Positions 8,175-17,992 of a stretch of DNA of 64,000 nucleotides are shown here, in pieces. The stretch is from CAWKEY01 sp963848675 (GTDB lineage Bacteria > Pseudomonadota > Gammaproteobacteria > Methylococcales > Methylomonadaceae), in assembly GCA_963848675.1 (NCBI GenBank), contig CAWKEY010000025.1, forward strand, positions 54,266 through 118,265, written 5' to 3'. The notes under the pieces are model-generated. The model did not search any database and was not told the origin of the DNA. It was given only the letters and a program-made list of their open reading frames with translations. The position numbers and the translations under genes are program-made. How positions within the stretch are numbered: position 1 is the first letter of the stretch; each line of letters begins with the position of its first letter.

Positions 8175-10004
8175 TTACTCAACAGTCACCGATTTTGCAA
8201 GATTTCTGGGCTGGTCAACGTCCGTGCCTTTTAGCACTGCAACATGATATGCCAGCAGCTGCAAGGGAATGGTGTACACCATAGGCGCAATTTCATTTTC
8301 GACTTGCGGTATTTTAATGATCTGTACATTGGCATCGTTTTCTGATGCCAACGTTTCATCCATAAAAACAATAAGCTGACCGCCTCGGGCGCTCACTTCC
8401 TGCATATTTGATTTTAGTTTTTCCAATAGACTATTGTTCGGCGCTACGGTTATAACCGGCATTTCTGCATCAATTAATGCCAGCGGCCCATGTTTCAGCT
8501 CGCCTGCCGGATACGCTTCGGCATGGATATAGGAAATCTCTTTCAGTTTTAACGCACCTTCCATCGCTATCGGATAATGCGAGCCTCTGCCGAGAAACAG
8601 GGCGTGGCGCTTTTCCGCAAACTGTTCGGATAATTGCTTGATGACATCATTCAGTTGCAGTACCTGTTCAATTTTTTCCGGCAAGCTGAATAATGCCGAG
8701 GTAATTTTCCGCTCCAGTGCTTCTGGTAATTGGAATCTTCTGCCGATAGCAATGACCAGCAGCATCAGTGTCACCAATTGCGTGGTGAAGGCTTTGGTTG
8801 ATGCCACGCCAATTTCGGGGCCGGCCCGTGTCATCAGCACCAGGTCGGATTCTCTGACCAGTGAACTTTCCGGCGCATTACAGATTGCCAACGCATATTG
8901 TGCGCCGAGTTTTTTAGCCTCTTGCAATGCTGCCAGGGTATCGGCTGTTTCACCGGATTGCGAGATGGTGACAATCAGCGTGTCTGGTGATATGACAGGG
9001 CTACGGTAGCGGAATTCGCTCGCAACTTCAATATTGCAAGGTACCCGGGCCAGTTTTTCAAACCAGTAACGAGCTACCAGACCGGCATGGTAGCTGGTGC
9101 CGCAGGCCAAAATTTGTATGGACTTTATTTTATCAAAAACCTCGGCAGCATTATGGCCGAATGAACTTTCTTGCAAGCGGTTATTGATAAACCGCCCCTC
9201 CAGGGCTTGAGAAACCGCCCAGGGCTGTTCATAAATCTCTTTCAGCATGTAATGGCGATAGTTGCCTTTTTCGACAGCGTCCGCCTTTAACTGGCTTACT
9301 TTTATGGGCCGGGTGACAATCTGGTCATGTGCATCATAAATTACCAGCTCATCAGTTCGTAATACCGCGATGTCGCCATCTTCGAGGAAGATGAAACGCT
9401 GAGTCACCGGCAATAAGGCGGCCACATCCGAGGCGATAAAATATTCACCTATGCCGACACCGATAACTAATGGGCTGCCTTTTCTACAGGCAACCAGGGT
9501 ATCCGGATAATCGGTACTGATTATGCCCAGGGCATAGGCGCCTTCCAGTATTTTTACCGTCGTCTTGACTGCGCTGATGAAGTCTTTCGATGACTCGATG
9601 GCACGATCAATTTCATGCACGACGACTTCAGTATCGGTTTCCGAGGTAAACTCATAACCGTTTGATTGCAGCATCCCGCGCAGTTTTTCGTGGTTTTCTA
9701 TGATGCCATTATGCACGACAGCGACTTTGTTCCGGCAGACGTGCGGATGCGCATTGGCTGTGCTGGGCTTGCCATGTGTCGCCCAGCGCGTATGCGCAAT
9801 ACCAATATTGCCGGAAATCGGATCATCCTGTATCAGCTTTTCCAGGCCTTTGACTTTACCCAGCTCTCTTTTACGAAAAAGAGCCTGATCCTTAATGACC
9901 GCCAACCCTGCCGAATCATAGCCCCGGTATTCCAGCCTTTTCAAACCCTCCAGCAAAATGGGTACTACATTGCGTTGCGCGATACCGCCTACTATTCCAC
10001 ACAT
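8175..10004 (-). CDS. glmS: Glutamine--fructose-6-phosphate aminotransferase (isomerizing)
   Basis: Makes glucosamine-6-phosphate from fructose-6-phosphate and glutamine, the first step to UDP-GlcNAc for peptidoglycan and LPS. At 609 residues it has the same length as the E. coli enzyme. The N-terminal Ntn glutaminase domain begins MCGIVGG (Cys2 is the nucleophile after Met removal) and carries HTRWATHG. Two SIS domains follow (ACGTSYHAG, TISQSGETADT, GRGSHYPIA), and the end LAKSVTVE is the conserved C-terminal tail. It starts one base after the glmU stop, so the two are translated together and form one unit. Confidence 0.98.
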   Translation of the reverse strand: MCGIVGGIAQRNVVPILLEGLKRLEYRGYDSAGLAVIKDQALFRKRELGKVKGLEKLIQDDPISGNIGIAHTRWATHGKPSTANAHPHVCRNKVAVVHNGIIENHEKLRGMLQSNGYEFTSETDTEVVVHEIDRAIESSKDFISAVKTTVKILEGAYALGIISTDYPDTLVACRKGSPLVIGVGIGEYFIASDVAALLPVTQRFIFLEDGDIAVLRTDELVIYDAHDQIVTRPIKVSQLKADAVEKGNYRHYMLKEIYEQPWAVSQALEGRFINNRLQESSFGHNAAEVFDKIKSIQILACGTSYHAGLVARYWFEKLARVPCNIEVASEFRYRSPVISPDTLIVTISQSGETADTLAALQEAKKLGAQYALAICNAPESSLVRESDLVLMTRAGPEIGVASTKAFTTQLVTLMLLVIAIGRRFQLPEALERKITSALFSLPEKIEQVLQLNDVIKQLSEQFAEKRHALFLGRGSHYPIAMEGALKLKEISYIHAEAYPAGELKHGPLALIDAEMPVITVAPNNSLLEKLKSNMQEVSARGGQLIVFMDETLASENDANVQIIKIPQVENEIAPMVYTIPLQLLAYHVAVLKGTDVDQPRNLAKSVTVE

Positions 10005-10005
10005 A

Positions 10006-11424
10006 TTATTTTTCCTCGGTAATTGTTCCCGACATTACACTACCTCCTGCATCCGTGCAGTCGTGTTTAACGGGGCGTTGCCATCCCTTAATAGAAATCT
10101 GTTTGGCCCTGCCCAGAGTTAATTCGTTGTCAGGGCAATTTTTGGTAATTGTTGAGCCAGCGCCTATGGTGGCATTTTTGCCTATAGTAACCGGCGCCAC
10201 CAGCTGTGAATTGGAGCCAATAAAGGCGCCATCTTCTATGATGGTTCTGAACTTGTTGGCGCCATCATAGTTGCAGGTAATGGTACCTGCACCCACATTG
10301 ACTTTGCTGCCCACCGTGCTGTCGCCAATATAACTCAAATGATTGATTTTACTGCCTGCCGCAACAGTGGCTTTCTTGATTTCCACAAAATTACCGATAT
10401 GCACATCTTCCGCCAAAACACTTTCCGGGCGGAGTCTGGCAAAGGGGCCTATCCTGCTGCCCTGGCCGACAACCGCATTTTCTATGATGCAGTTGGGCAG
10501 AATTTCGACATGATCGCCAATCACGGCGTTTTTAATATGTGTATTGGCACCAATTCTGACGTTGCTGCCTATGCTGTTTGTGCCTTCCAGAATCACATTG
10601 ATGTCAATTTCTATGTCCTGGCCCAGACTTTCAATTGGGCCTCTTAAATCAAATCGCAAGGGATCGCATAGCGTTACGCCCAGCTCCATCAGCCTATGTG
10701 CTTGTTCAAGCTGATAAACCCGTTCCAGATGACTCAGCTGTATGCGATTATTGACCCCCAATACCTCATCCACCGTTTCCGGCTGGCTGGTGATGACATT
10801 GATCTGGTCGGCAACGGCCATCTCAATGATATCGGTCAAATAATATTCGCCCTGGGCATTGTTGTTGTTTAACTGACTCAACCATTGTTTTAATTGGCCG
10901 CCCTGCACCGCCATGATGCCGGTATTGCCTTCCTTGATGCTTTTTTCCTCGCTGGAGGCATCCTTTTCTTCAACTATTTTTATCACTTGCCCTTGCGCAT
11001 TTCTTACGATTCTACCGTAGCCAGTCGGATTTTCGAGCATCACCGTGAGCAAAGCCAGCGAATGACTGCTGACGTGGGCTATCAACTGCCTGACTGTAGT
11101 CAGTTTTAATAAAGGCACATCGCCGTACAATATAAGCACGGCATCAGTATCACTAATTTGATCGCTGACTTGCTGCACGGCATGACCGGTTCCCAACTGT
11201 TGCTTTTGCTCTATCCAGTCGGCATCCAAATTGTTTAATGACTCTCTTACCCGTTCTGCGCCATGGCCATACACAATTTTGATACGGTTATTTTCCAGCT
11301 GCCGGCTCATATCATAAACATGCTGCAACAATGGACGATTGGCAATTTTATGTAATATTTTGGGTAATTCCGAGCGCATCCGGGTGCCTTTACCCGCCGC
11401 GAGAATAATCGTTGTAATTTTCAT
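10006..11424 (-). CDS. glmU: Bifunctional GlmU: GlcN-1-P acetyltransferase / GlcNAc-1-P uridyltransferase
   Basis: Performs the last two steps to UDP-GlcNAc. The N-terminal Rossmann-like uridyltransferase domain starts with LAAGKGTRMRSELPK and contains YGDVPLL. The C-terminal left-handed beta-helix acetyltransferase shows hexapeptide repeats (IGSNVRIGANTHIKNAVIG and on) plus NYDGANKFRT. At 472 residues it is about 16 longer than E. coli GlmU, with an extra C-terminal tail (CTDAGGSVMSGTITEEK). It follows the atp operon on the same strand but a terminator lies between, and it is coupled to glmS downstream. Confidence 0.97.
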   Translation of the reverse strand: MKITTIILAAGKGTRMRSELPKILHKIANRPLLQHVYDMSRQLENNRIKIVYGHGAERVRESLNNLDADWIEQKQQLGTGHAVQQVSDQISDTDAVLILYGDVPLLKLTTVRQLIAHVSSHSLALLTVMLENPTGYGRIVRNAQGQVIKIVEEKDASSEEKSIKEGNTGIMAVQGGQLKQWLSQLNNNNAQGEYYLTDIIEMAVADQINVITSQPETVDEVLGVNNRIQLSHLERVYQLEQAHRLMELGVTLCDPLRFDLRGPIESLGQDIEIDINVILEGTNSIGSNVRIGANTHIKNAVIGDHVEILPNCIIENAVVGQGSRIGPFARLRPESVLAEDVHIGNFVEIKKATVAAGSKINHLSYIGDSTVGSKVNVGAGTITCNYDGANKFRTIIEDGAFIGSNSQLVAPVTIGKNATIGAGSTITKNCPDNELTLGRAKQISIKGWQRPVKHDCTDAGGSVMSGTITEEK

Positions 11425-11441
11425 CTTGACACCCGTTAAAC

Positions 11442-11481
11442 AAAAAAGCCCGATAACGTCAATGCGTTACCGGGCTTTTAA
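11442..11481 (-). terminator. Terminator of the atp operon
   Basis: A strong inverted repeat (AAAAAGCCCGATAACG at 11443-11458 against CGTTACCGGGCTTTT at 11465-11479) with a 6-base loop lies 25 bases past the atpC stop and is followed by T residues on the minus strand. The A/T flanks on both sides make it potentially bidirectional. Confidence 0.85.
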
Positions 11482-11505
11482 AAAGGCCTAAGCCCGCATT
11501 CCTGA

Positions 11506-11928
11506 TTAACCGCCGCGTTTTCTAAGCCGGTCTAATGTTCTTAATTGCATGATAGCCTCAAGCAATTGCGCCTGTGCGGTCGCATAATCGATTTTACCTG
11601 ACTTGTCGGCGAGCGCTTCTTCCGCTCTGGCTTTAGCTTCCAATGCAGCCGCTTCATCAATGTCTTTCGCTCTGATTGCTGTATCAGCCAGAATAGTCAC
11701 CAAATGAGGTTGCACTTCTATCAGACCGCCCGATACAAAGAACGAGTAATTTTCATTATCTGCGCCTTTAACGCGGACTTCACCCGGCTTCAGCCTGGTT
11801 ATCATTGGAGCATGACGCGGAGAAATGCCCACTTCGCCAAGTTCAGCAGGAGCAAACACCATTTCCGCCAATCCGGAATAGATTTCCTTTTCTGCACTTA
11901 CTATATCTACATGTACGGTCATGGTCAT
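11506..11928 (-). CDS. atpC: ATP synthase epsilon subunit
   Basis: Part of the F1 central stalk; couples c-ring rotation to catalysis and can inhibit ATPase activity. 140 residues, with the N-terminal beta-sandwich (VHVDIVSAEKEIYSG, ISPRHAPMI) and the C-terminal helical pair (ALEAKARAEEAL). Start set at 11928 because a GGTGA Shine-Dalgarno lies 5 bases upstream; a GTG three codons earlier is also open. Last gene of the operon, 15 bases after atpD. Confidence 0.95.
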   Translation of the reverse strand: MTMTVHVDIVSAEKEIYSGLAEMVFAPAELGEVGISPRHAPMITRLKPGEVRVKGADNENYSFFVSGGLIEVQPHLVTILADTAIRAKDIDEAAALEAKARAEEALADKSGKIDYATAQAQLLEAIMQLRTLDRLRKRGG

Positions 11929-11943
11929 TTCGATCACCTAAAA

Positions 11944-13326
11944 TTAGCTTTTCAATCCTTTTGCTTTTTCAAGCACTTCATCGATGGTTCCCACCATGTA
12001 AAAAGCCTGTTCAGGGATTGCGTCGTATTCACCTTCAATAATCCCTTTAAAACCGGCGATAGTATCTTTCAATGATACGTATTTTCCTGGCGAGCCAGTA
12101 AAGACTTCGGCAACAAAGAAAGGTTGCGACAAGAAACGTTGCATTTTACGCGCTCGCGCCACAGTCAGCTTGTCGTCCTCCGACAGCTCGTCCATACCCA
12201 GAATCGCAATAATGTCTCTCAGTTCTTTATAACGCTGCAGGGTACCTTGAACCTTACGGGCAACATCATAATGCTCCTGCCCAATGACCAATGGATCCAG
12301 CTGACGGCTGGTTGAATCCAGTGGGTCAATTGCAGGATAAATACCCAGTTCGGCAATCTGACGTGACAATACTACGGTCGCATCCAAATGCGCGAAAGTC
12401 GTTGCGGGCGACGGATCGGTCAAGTCATCCGCAGGAACATAAACGGCTTGAATAGAGGTAATGGAGCCGGTTTTGGTTGAGGTAATACGTTCTTGCAATA
12501 CCCCCATCTCTTCGGCCAAAGTTGGCTGATAACCCACCGCCGAAGGCATACGGCCCAGCAATGCTGATACTTCGGTTCCGGCCAGGGTATAACGGTAAAT
12601 GTTGTCAACGAAGAATAAAACGTCGCGGCCTTCATCCCGGAAATATTCCGCCATGGTCAAACCGGTCAACGCAACACGTAGTCTGTTGCCTGGCGGCTCG
12701 TTCATCTGCCCGTACACCAGAGAAACCTTGTCGATTACGTTGGAATCAGTCATTTCGTGATAAAAGTCGTTACCTTCGCGGGTACGCTCACCCACACCGG
12801 CAAACACAGAATACCCGCTGTGCTCGATCGCGATGTTACGGATCAGTTCCATCATGTTAACGGTTTTGCCTACGCCGGCACCACCAAACAAACCGACTTT
12901 ACCGCCTTTGGTAAACGGACACACCAAATCGATAACCTTGATACCGGTTTCCAGCAATTCGCTTGCCGCCGCCTGTTCTTCATAGGAGGGCGCAGCTCTA
13001 TGGATACCCCATCTTTCCTTTTCACCGATAGGACCTTTTTCGTCGATGGGCTGGCCCAAAACGTTCATAATACGGCCCAATGTTTCCTGACCTACCGGCA
13101 CGGAAATCGGGGAATTGGTATTGCTGACCAACAGGCCTCTGCTTAAGCCATCTGTACTACCCATGGCAATGGATCTGACCACGCCATCACCTAATTGCTG
13201 CTGCACTTCCAGTACAAGGTCTTTGCCTTCCACGTTTAATGCATCATATACTTTAGGCAAGTCTTCACGTGCAAACTCCACGTCCACGACCGCACCAATA
13301 ATCTGAACGATTTTACCCGAACTCAT
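11944..13326 (-). CDS. atpD: ATP synthase beta subunit
   Basis: Catalytic subunit of F1. The 460-residue length is standard. The P-loop GGAGVGKTV, the catalytic GVGERTREGND segment and the SALLGRMPSAVGYQPTLAEEMG region are all intact. Together with atpA, atpG, atpH and atpC it forms the peripheral F1 part. Encoded 37 bases after atpG. Confidence 0.98.
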   Translation of the reverse strand: MSSGKIVQIIGAVVDVEFAREDLPKVYDALNVEGKDLVLEVQQQLGDGVVRSIAMGSTDGLSRGLLVSNTNSPISVPVGQETLGRIMNVLGQPIDEKGPIGEKERWGIHRAAPSYEEQAAASELLETGIKVIDLVCPFTKGGKVGLFGGAGVGKTVNMMELIRNIAIEHSGYSVFAGVGERTREGNDFYHEMTDSNVIDKVSLVYGQMNEPPGNRLRVALTGLTMAEYFRDEGRDVLFFVDNIYRYTLAGTEVSALLGRMPSAVGYQPTLAEEMGVLQERITSTKTGSITSIQAVYVPADDLTDPSPATTFAHLDATVVLSRQIAELGIYPAIDPLDSTSRQLDPLVIGQEHYDVARKVQGTLQRYKELRDIIAILGMDELSEDDKLTVARARKMQRFLSQPFFVAEVFTGSPGKYVSLKDTIAGFKGIIEGEYDAIPEQAFYMVGTIDEVLEKAKGLKS

Positions 13327-13363
13327 TGAGTTGTCCTCTTTTGTTGTGTCTCTTTACGTATGC

Positions 13364-14227
13364 TTAAACAGCTGCGGCACCGGCAACAATTTCTGAAATT
13401 TCCTGAGTAATTGCGGCTTGTCTGGCTTTGTTGTAAATCAGTTGTAATTCGCCGATAAGATTTCCGGCGTTATCCGAAGCGCTCTTCATGGCCACCATTC
13501 TAGCGGCCTGTTCGCAGGCATTATTTTCCACCAGCCCCTGGTAAACTTTTGATTCGATAAAACGGGTCAATAGATGATCCAAAACCTCTTTAGCATCAGG
13601 CTCGTAGATATAATCCCAATGGCCTTTAAGATTTTCGTCAAGCTCACACGCCACCGCGGGAAGCAACTGCTCAACAGTGGGCCGCTGGGTCATGGTGTTT
13701 ACGAATTCATTGCTGACTACGTACAATTGATCGATTCTGCCTGCCTCATAGGCATCCAGCATAATTTTGATGACGCCGACAATGTCCTCGAGGTGTGGAG
13801 CGTCACCTAATTTGGAAACCTGACCGACTAAATTGACTTTCAGGTTGCTAAAGAAACCGAAAGCTTTTGTGCCAATGGTACAAACATCTACTTCAATATT
13901 GGCTTTGTCCCATTGCATTAACTGGGTCAGCGTCTTTCTGAATAGATTTGAATTCAGTCCGCCACACAAGCCTCTATCGGAGCTCACCACAATTATACCA
14001 ATCCGCTTAACCTCGCGGGCAATGAGATAAGGGTGTTTATACTCTGGATTGGCTTGAGCCAAATGCTTGATAATTCGACCCATTTTTAATGAATAGGGTT
14101 TGGTTGCCTGCATTCTGTCTTTTGTTTTACGCATTTTGCTCGCAGCAACCATCTCCATTGCGCGAGTAATCTTTTGAGTATTTTTGATACTGCCGATCTG
14201 GGTGCGTATTTCTTTACCAACAGCCAT
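13364..14227 (-). CDS. atpG: ATP synthase gamma subunit
   Basis: Rotor shaft of F1. 287 residues, as in E. coli. The N-terminal helix KEIRTQIGSIKNTQKITRAMEMVAASKM and the C-terminal helix ending in NLIGELQLIYNKARQAAITQEI form the coiled coil inside the alpha-beta hexamer; the SSDRGLCGGLN motif marks the Rossmann-like middle domain. 12 bases after atpA. Confidence 0.97.
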   Translation of the reverse strand: MAVGKEIRTQIGSIKNTQKITRAMEMVAASKMRKTKDRMQATKPYSLKMGRIIKHLAQANPEYKHPYLIAREVKRIGIIVVSSDRGLCGGLNSNLFRKTLTQLMQWDKANIEVDVCTIGTKAFGFFSNLKVNLVGQVSKLGDAPHLEDIVGVIKIMLDAYEAGRIDQLYVVSNEFVNTMTQRPTVEQLLPAVACELDENLKGHWDYIYEPDAKEVLDHLLTRFIESKVYQGLVENNACEQAARMVAMKSASDNAGNLIGELQLIYNKARQAAITQEISEIVAGAAAV

Positions 14228-14239
14228 TAGAAGACCCTT

Positions 14240-15781
14240 TTACCAGCTATGAGTTTTAATGAAGGTTTCAATAGCAGCTCTTAAGCCACTGCTGATTTCA
14301 TTACTAAAATCGCCAGTTGCATTGATGTTGTCCATCAAGCCGGCGTGCTCGGACTTCATGTACGACTGTAATGCAGCTTCAAAATCGAGGACTTTGTTGA
14401 CTTCCACCTTGTCAAGAAAGCCTTCATTCGCTGCAAACAATGAAACCGCCATTTGTGCGACCGACATCGGCGAATACTGGTTTTGCTTCATCAATTCAGT
14501 AACCCGTTGACCGCGTTCAATCTGCTTGCGGGTGCTTTCATCCAAGTCCGATGCGAACTGAGCGAAAGCGGCCAGCTCACGGTATTGAGCCAGGTCAAGA
14601 CGGGTACCGCCGCCCAGCTTCTTGATGATTTTTGTCTGCGCAGCACCGCCAACACGCGATACCGATAAACCCGCGTTCACTGCGGGACGGATACCTGAGT
14701 TAAACAAATCACTTTCCAGAAAGATCTGACCGTCGGTAATCGAAATCACATTGGTCGGCACGAAAGCGGATACGTCACCCCCTTGCGTTTCGATAATAGG
14801 CAAAGCGGTTAATGATCCGGTTTTGCCTTTCACCTTGCCGCCAGTCAGTTTTTCAACTTCAGCAGCATTGATACGTGATGCTCTTTCCAGCAAACGGGAG
14901 TGTAAATAGAATACGTCACCTGGATAGGCTTCACGGCCTGGCGGACGGCGCAGCAGCAGCGAAACTTGGCGATAAGCCCAGGCCTGTTTGGTCAGGTCAT
15001 CATAAATGATCAGCGCATCTTCGCCGCGGTCCCGGAAGTACTCACCCATTGAACAGCCAGTGTAAGGTGCAATGAACTGCAACGCTGCCGATTCAGAAGC
15101 TGACGCCACCACAATAATGGTGTGCGCCATGGCACCGTGCTCTTCCAGTTTGCGCACGACGTTGGCAATCGATGAACGTTTTTGGCCGATCGCCACATAG
15201 ATACATTTAATACCTGTACCTTTTTGATTAATAATGGCATCCACGGCAATGGCCGTCTTACCGGTTTGTCTGTCGCCGATAATCAATTCCCGCTGGCCGC
15301 GGCCTACTGGAATCATGGCATCAATTGACTTCAAGCCAATTTGCACAGGCTCATCAACCGACTGGCGGGCAATGACACCCGGCGCGATTTTTTCGATGGG
15401 AGATGTTTCGGTTGTATCAATGGCGCCCTTACCGTCGATAGGATTGCCCAGCGCGTCAACGACACGGCCCAGCAATGCCTCACCAACAGGGACTTCCAAA
15501 ATCTTTCCGGTGCACTTAACGGTATCGCCTTCAGAGATGTGCTGGTATGAACCCAAAACCACCGCACCAACCGAGTCTCTTTCCAGGTTAAGCGCCATCC
15601 CATAGGTGTTGCCCGGAAACTCGAGCATCTCACCCTGCATCGCTTCGGAAAGACCATGTACTCTTACAATACCGTCCGTCACACTAACAACGGTACCTTC
15701 TGTATGGGCTTCGGCGCTGAGGTCGAAGTTTTCGATCCTCTTTTTAATCAGATCACTTATTTCAGATGGGTTTAATTGCAT
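14240..15781 (-). CDS. atpA: ATP synthase alpha subunit
   Basis: Non-catalytic nucleotide-binding subunit of F1. The start at 15781 (MQLNPSEIS) gives 513 residues, equal to the E. coli protein; the frame is open 23 codons further upstream through the atpH-atpA gap, which has no family similarity. P-loop GDRQTGKTA and the VGSVSRVGGAAQ-like segment (LSVSRVGGAAQTKIIKK) are present. Follows atpH by 16 bases. Confidence 0.98.
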   Translation of the reverse strand: MQLNPSEISDLIKKRIENFDLSAEAHTEGTVVSVTDGIVRVHGLSEAMQGEMLEFPGNTYGMALNLERDSVGAVVLGSYQHISEGDTVKCTGKILEVPVGEALLGRVVDALGNPIDGKGAIDTTETSPIEKIAPGVIARQSVDEPVQIGLKSIDAMIPVGRGQRELIIGDRQTGKTAIAVDAIINQKGTGIKCIYVAIGQKRSSIANVVRKLEEHGAMAHTIIVVASASESAALQFIAPYTGCSMGEYFRDRGEDALIIYDDLTKQAWAYRQVSLLLRRPPGREAYPGDVFYLHSRLLERASRINAAEVEKLTGGKVKGKTGSLTALPIIETQGGDVSAFVPTNVISITDGQIFLESDLFNSGIRPAVNAGLSVSRVGGAAQTKIIKKLGGGTRLDLAQYRELAAFAQFASDLDESTRKQIERGQRVTELMKQNQYSPMSVAQMAVSLFAANEGFLDKVEVNKVLDFEAALQSYMKSEHAGLMDNINATGDFSNEISSGLRAAIETFIKTHSW

Positions 15782-15797
15782 GTTCTTTTTCTCACTC

Positions 15798-16331
15798 TCA
15801 CTGTAGAGCCTTTTGCATGTGAAGTAGCTGGCCTCTAATAGATCCGTCAATCACTCTGTCGCCTGCGCGCACCAGAACGCCACCAATCAAAGATTTATCC
15901 ACGCTGACGTTCATGTGGACTTTTTTGCTAAACGTTTTTTCCAGTTTTGAAGCAAACTGCTGTTTTTCTTCTTTTGAGAAGGCGTAGGCAGTCGTCACTT
16001 CAACATCGACATAGCCTTCATCTTCGGCCCTATATGCTTCGTAAATTTTTGCGATATAAGGCACTAAAGCCAGCCGTCTGTTTTGAACCAGCAATTTCAG
16101 AAAATTTGCACCTTCTTCATCCACTTGTTCCTGACAGATATCGAGCATCAGCGCAGATAACATTTCGTTATTAACCTTGGGGTTATCCACGACTACAGAA
16201 ATCTCTTCATCACTCAGTACAGCTGACATAAACGCCAAAGCCTGCGACCACTTCGCAGTGGCACTGGTTTCTTTGGAGCGTTTAAACACTGCCGCTGCGT
16301 AAGGCCTTGCCAATGTTGCCAGTTCGCTCAT
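15798..16331 (-). CDS. atpH: ATP synthase delta subunit
   Basis: Links F1 to the peripheral b-subunit stalk. 177 residues with the N-terminal six-helix domain (TLARPYAAAVFKRS) and the C-terminal motif LIGGVLVRAGDRVIDGSIRG typical of the family. Eight bases after atpF. Confidence 0.97.
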   Translation of the reverse strand: MSELATLARPYAAAVFKRSKETSATAKWSQALAFMSAVLSDEEISVVVDNPKVNNEMLSALMLDICQEQVDEEGANFLKLLVQNRRLALVPYIAKIYEAYRAEDEGYVDVEVTTAYAFSKEEKQQFASKLEKTFSKKVHMNVSVDKSLIGGVLVRAGDRVIDGSIRGQLLHMQKALQ

Positions 16332-16339
16332 TATGCTGC

Positions 16340-16813
16340 CTATCCTAATTGATTAGAGAATTTGCTCACGATGTCCTGGTGCTTGGCTTTGTCGATTTCA
16401 GCACGCAGAATTTGTTCTGCTGCACTCAAAGCCAAGGCGGCAACCTCTTTACGCAAGCCTTCTTTAGCCTGCTGCATTTCCTGTTCAATTTGCGCCTTGG
16501 CAGCCAAAATGATCCGCTCGCCTTCTTTTTTGGCGGCGTCTTTCGACTCTTCGACCATCTCGTTGGCACGCTTATGAGCCAGATTGACAATTTCAGAGGA
16601 TTGTTCTTTAGCCTCTTTTAAAACACTTCTGGCTCTTTTTTCAGCCAACTGCATTTCTTCCTGCCCTCTTTCGGCGGCAGCCAAGCCCTCAGAAATTTTC
16701 TTTTTGCGTTCTTCCAAAGAGTCAAATAAAGGAGGCCAGATGTACTTCATGGTAAACCATACCAGAAGTGCAAAGGTAATCATTTGCCCAATCAGAGTGG
16801 CATTGATACTCAC
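16340..16813 (-). CDS. atpF: ATP synthase b subunit
   Basis: Peripheral stalk. 157 residues: one N-terminal membrane helix (NATLIGQMITFALLVWFTM, then KYIWPP) followed by a long charged, Ala-rich coiled coil. Its length is that of E. coli AtpF. Placed between atpE and atpH as usual. Confidence 0.97.
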   Translation of the reverse strand: MSINATLIGQMITFALLVWFTMKYIWPPLFDSLEERKKKISEGLAAAERGQEEMQLAEKRARSVLKEAKEQSSEIVNLAHKRANEMVEESKDAAKKEGERIILAAKAQIEQEMQQAKEGLRKEVAALALSAAEQILRAEIDKAKHQDIVSKFSNQLG

Positions 16814-16853
16814 GATGCGTTCCTCTTGTTGCTGTTAAATACGACGGTTTGAT

Positions 16854-17141
16854 TTAACCTGCAGCCGCTGCTTGTACAGCAGACAGGAATGGGTTTGCGA
16901 AAGTGAAAAACAACGCCAAACCAACACCGATCATGGTTACCGCGTCCAACAGACCGGCAACAACGAACATTTTTACTTGCAGCATAGGCACCATTTCGGG
17001 CTGGCGAGCTGCGCCTTCCAAAAACTTTCCACCTAACAGGCCAAAGCCGATAGCAGTTCCCAAAGCGCCCATACCGAGAACCAAACCTACTGCGATAGCA
17101 GTCATTCCTTGAACATCAGCTATTAACGATGCAATTTCCAT
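16854..17141 (-). CDS. atpE: ATP synthase c subunit
   Basis: Forms the membrane rotor ring. 95 residues in a helical hairpin; the polar loop ARQPE at 45-49 contacts F1, and the second helix carries the proton-binding Asp66 (AGLLDAVTMIG). No sodium-binding signature is evident, so it is presumably H+ driven. 46 bases after atpB. Confidence 0.97.
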   Translation of the reverse strand: MEIASLIADVQGMTAIAVGLVLGMGALGTAIGFGLLGGKFLEGAARQPEMVPMLQVKMFVVAGLLDAVTMIGVGLALFFTFANPFLSAVQAAAAG

Positions 17142-17187
17142 GATACCTCCAAACGTATTTTGTTAAAGTTATAAAAAGGGTAAAAAA

Positions 17188-17964
17188 TTAATGATCTTCG
17201 TGCGCCATGCTCAGGTAAACGATGGTTAATACCATGAATATAAAGGCTTGAAGCGTAATAATAAGTATATGAAAAATTGCCCACGGGAAGCTCAGCGCCG
17301 GCTGAATGTACCAAGGCAATAGTGCAATCAAAATAAAAATCAACTCGCCGGCATAGAGGTTGCCAAATAACCGCAATGCCAAGGATATCGGCTTTGCTAT
17401 TTCTTCCACTAATTTTAATAGCAGGTTAAACGGCAACAGCCAGGGACCAAAAGGTTGAAACATCAGCTCTTTGGCAAATCCCCACGGGCCTTTTATTTTG
17501 ATACTGTAGAAAATGATCAGGCTGAAAACCGATATGGACATGGCAAATGTCGCATTCAAATCGGTGCTCGGCACAACCCGCAGATACTCAATTCCCATCA
17601 ATGAGCCAATTAACGGAAAAATATCAACCGGGAACAAGTCCATGAAATTCCACAGAAACACCCAGCAGAATATAGTCAGCGCCAGTGGCGCAATCAGTTT
17701 GCTTCTACCATGAAAACTGTCTTTCACCTGCGTGTCGACAAACTCAATCAGCAATTCAGCGAAGTTTTGTACCAGACCCGGCACGCCAGCAGTTGCTTTT
17801 TCTGCTGCGGTTTTAAAGAACCAGACAAACAAACCACCCAAGAGGGCCGAGAAAAACAAGGTGTCCAGGTGTAATGTCCAAAACCCCTCACCAGCGCTCA
17901 AAGGGGTTAAATGGTGAATAATATAACCGGTTGCACCTTCGGCGGCATGAGCTTCGGTAGCCAT
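17188..17964 (-). CDS. atpB: ATP synthase a subunit
   Basis: Stator part of the proton channel. 258 residues with five or six membrane helices and the essential Arg in SLALRLFGNLYAGEL, the hallmark of the a subunit. An Ala/Glu-rich cytoplasmic or periplasmic N-terminus precedes the first helix. 28 bases after atpI. Confidence 0.97.
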   Translation of the reverse strand: MATEAHAAEGATGYIIHHLTPLSAGEGFWTLHLDTLFFSALLGGLFVWFFKTAAEKATAGVPGLVQNFAELLIEFVDTQVKDSFHGRSKLIAPLALTIFCWVFLWNFMDLFPVDIFPLIGSLMGIEYLRVVPSTDLNATFAMSISVFSLIIFYSIKIKGPWGFAKELMFQPFGPWLLPFNLLLKLVEEIAKPISLALRLFGNLYAGELIFILIALLPWYIQPALSFPWAIFHILIITLQAFIFMVLTIVYLSMAHEDH

Positions 17965-17992
17965 CGTTCCTCTCTATAAAAAATTGATTGGG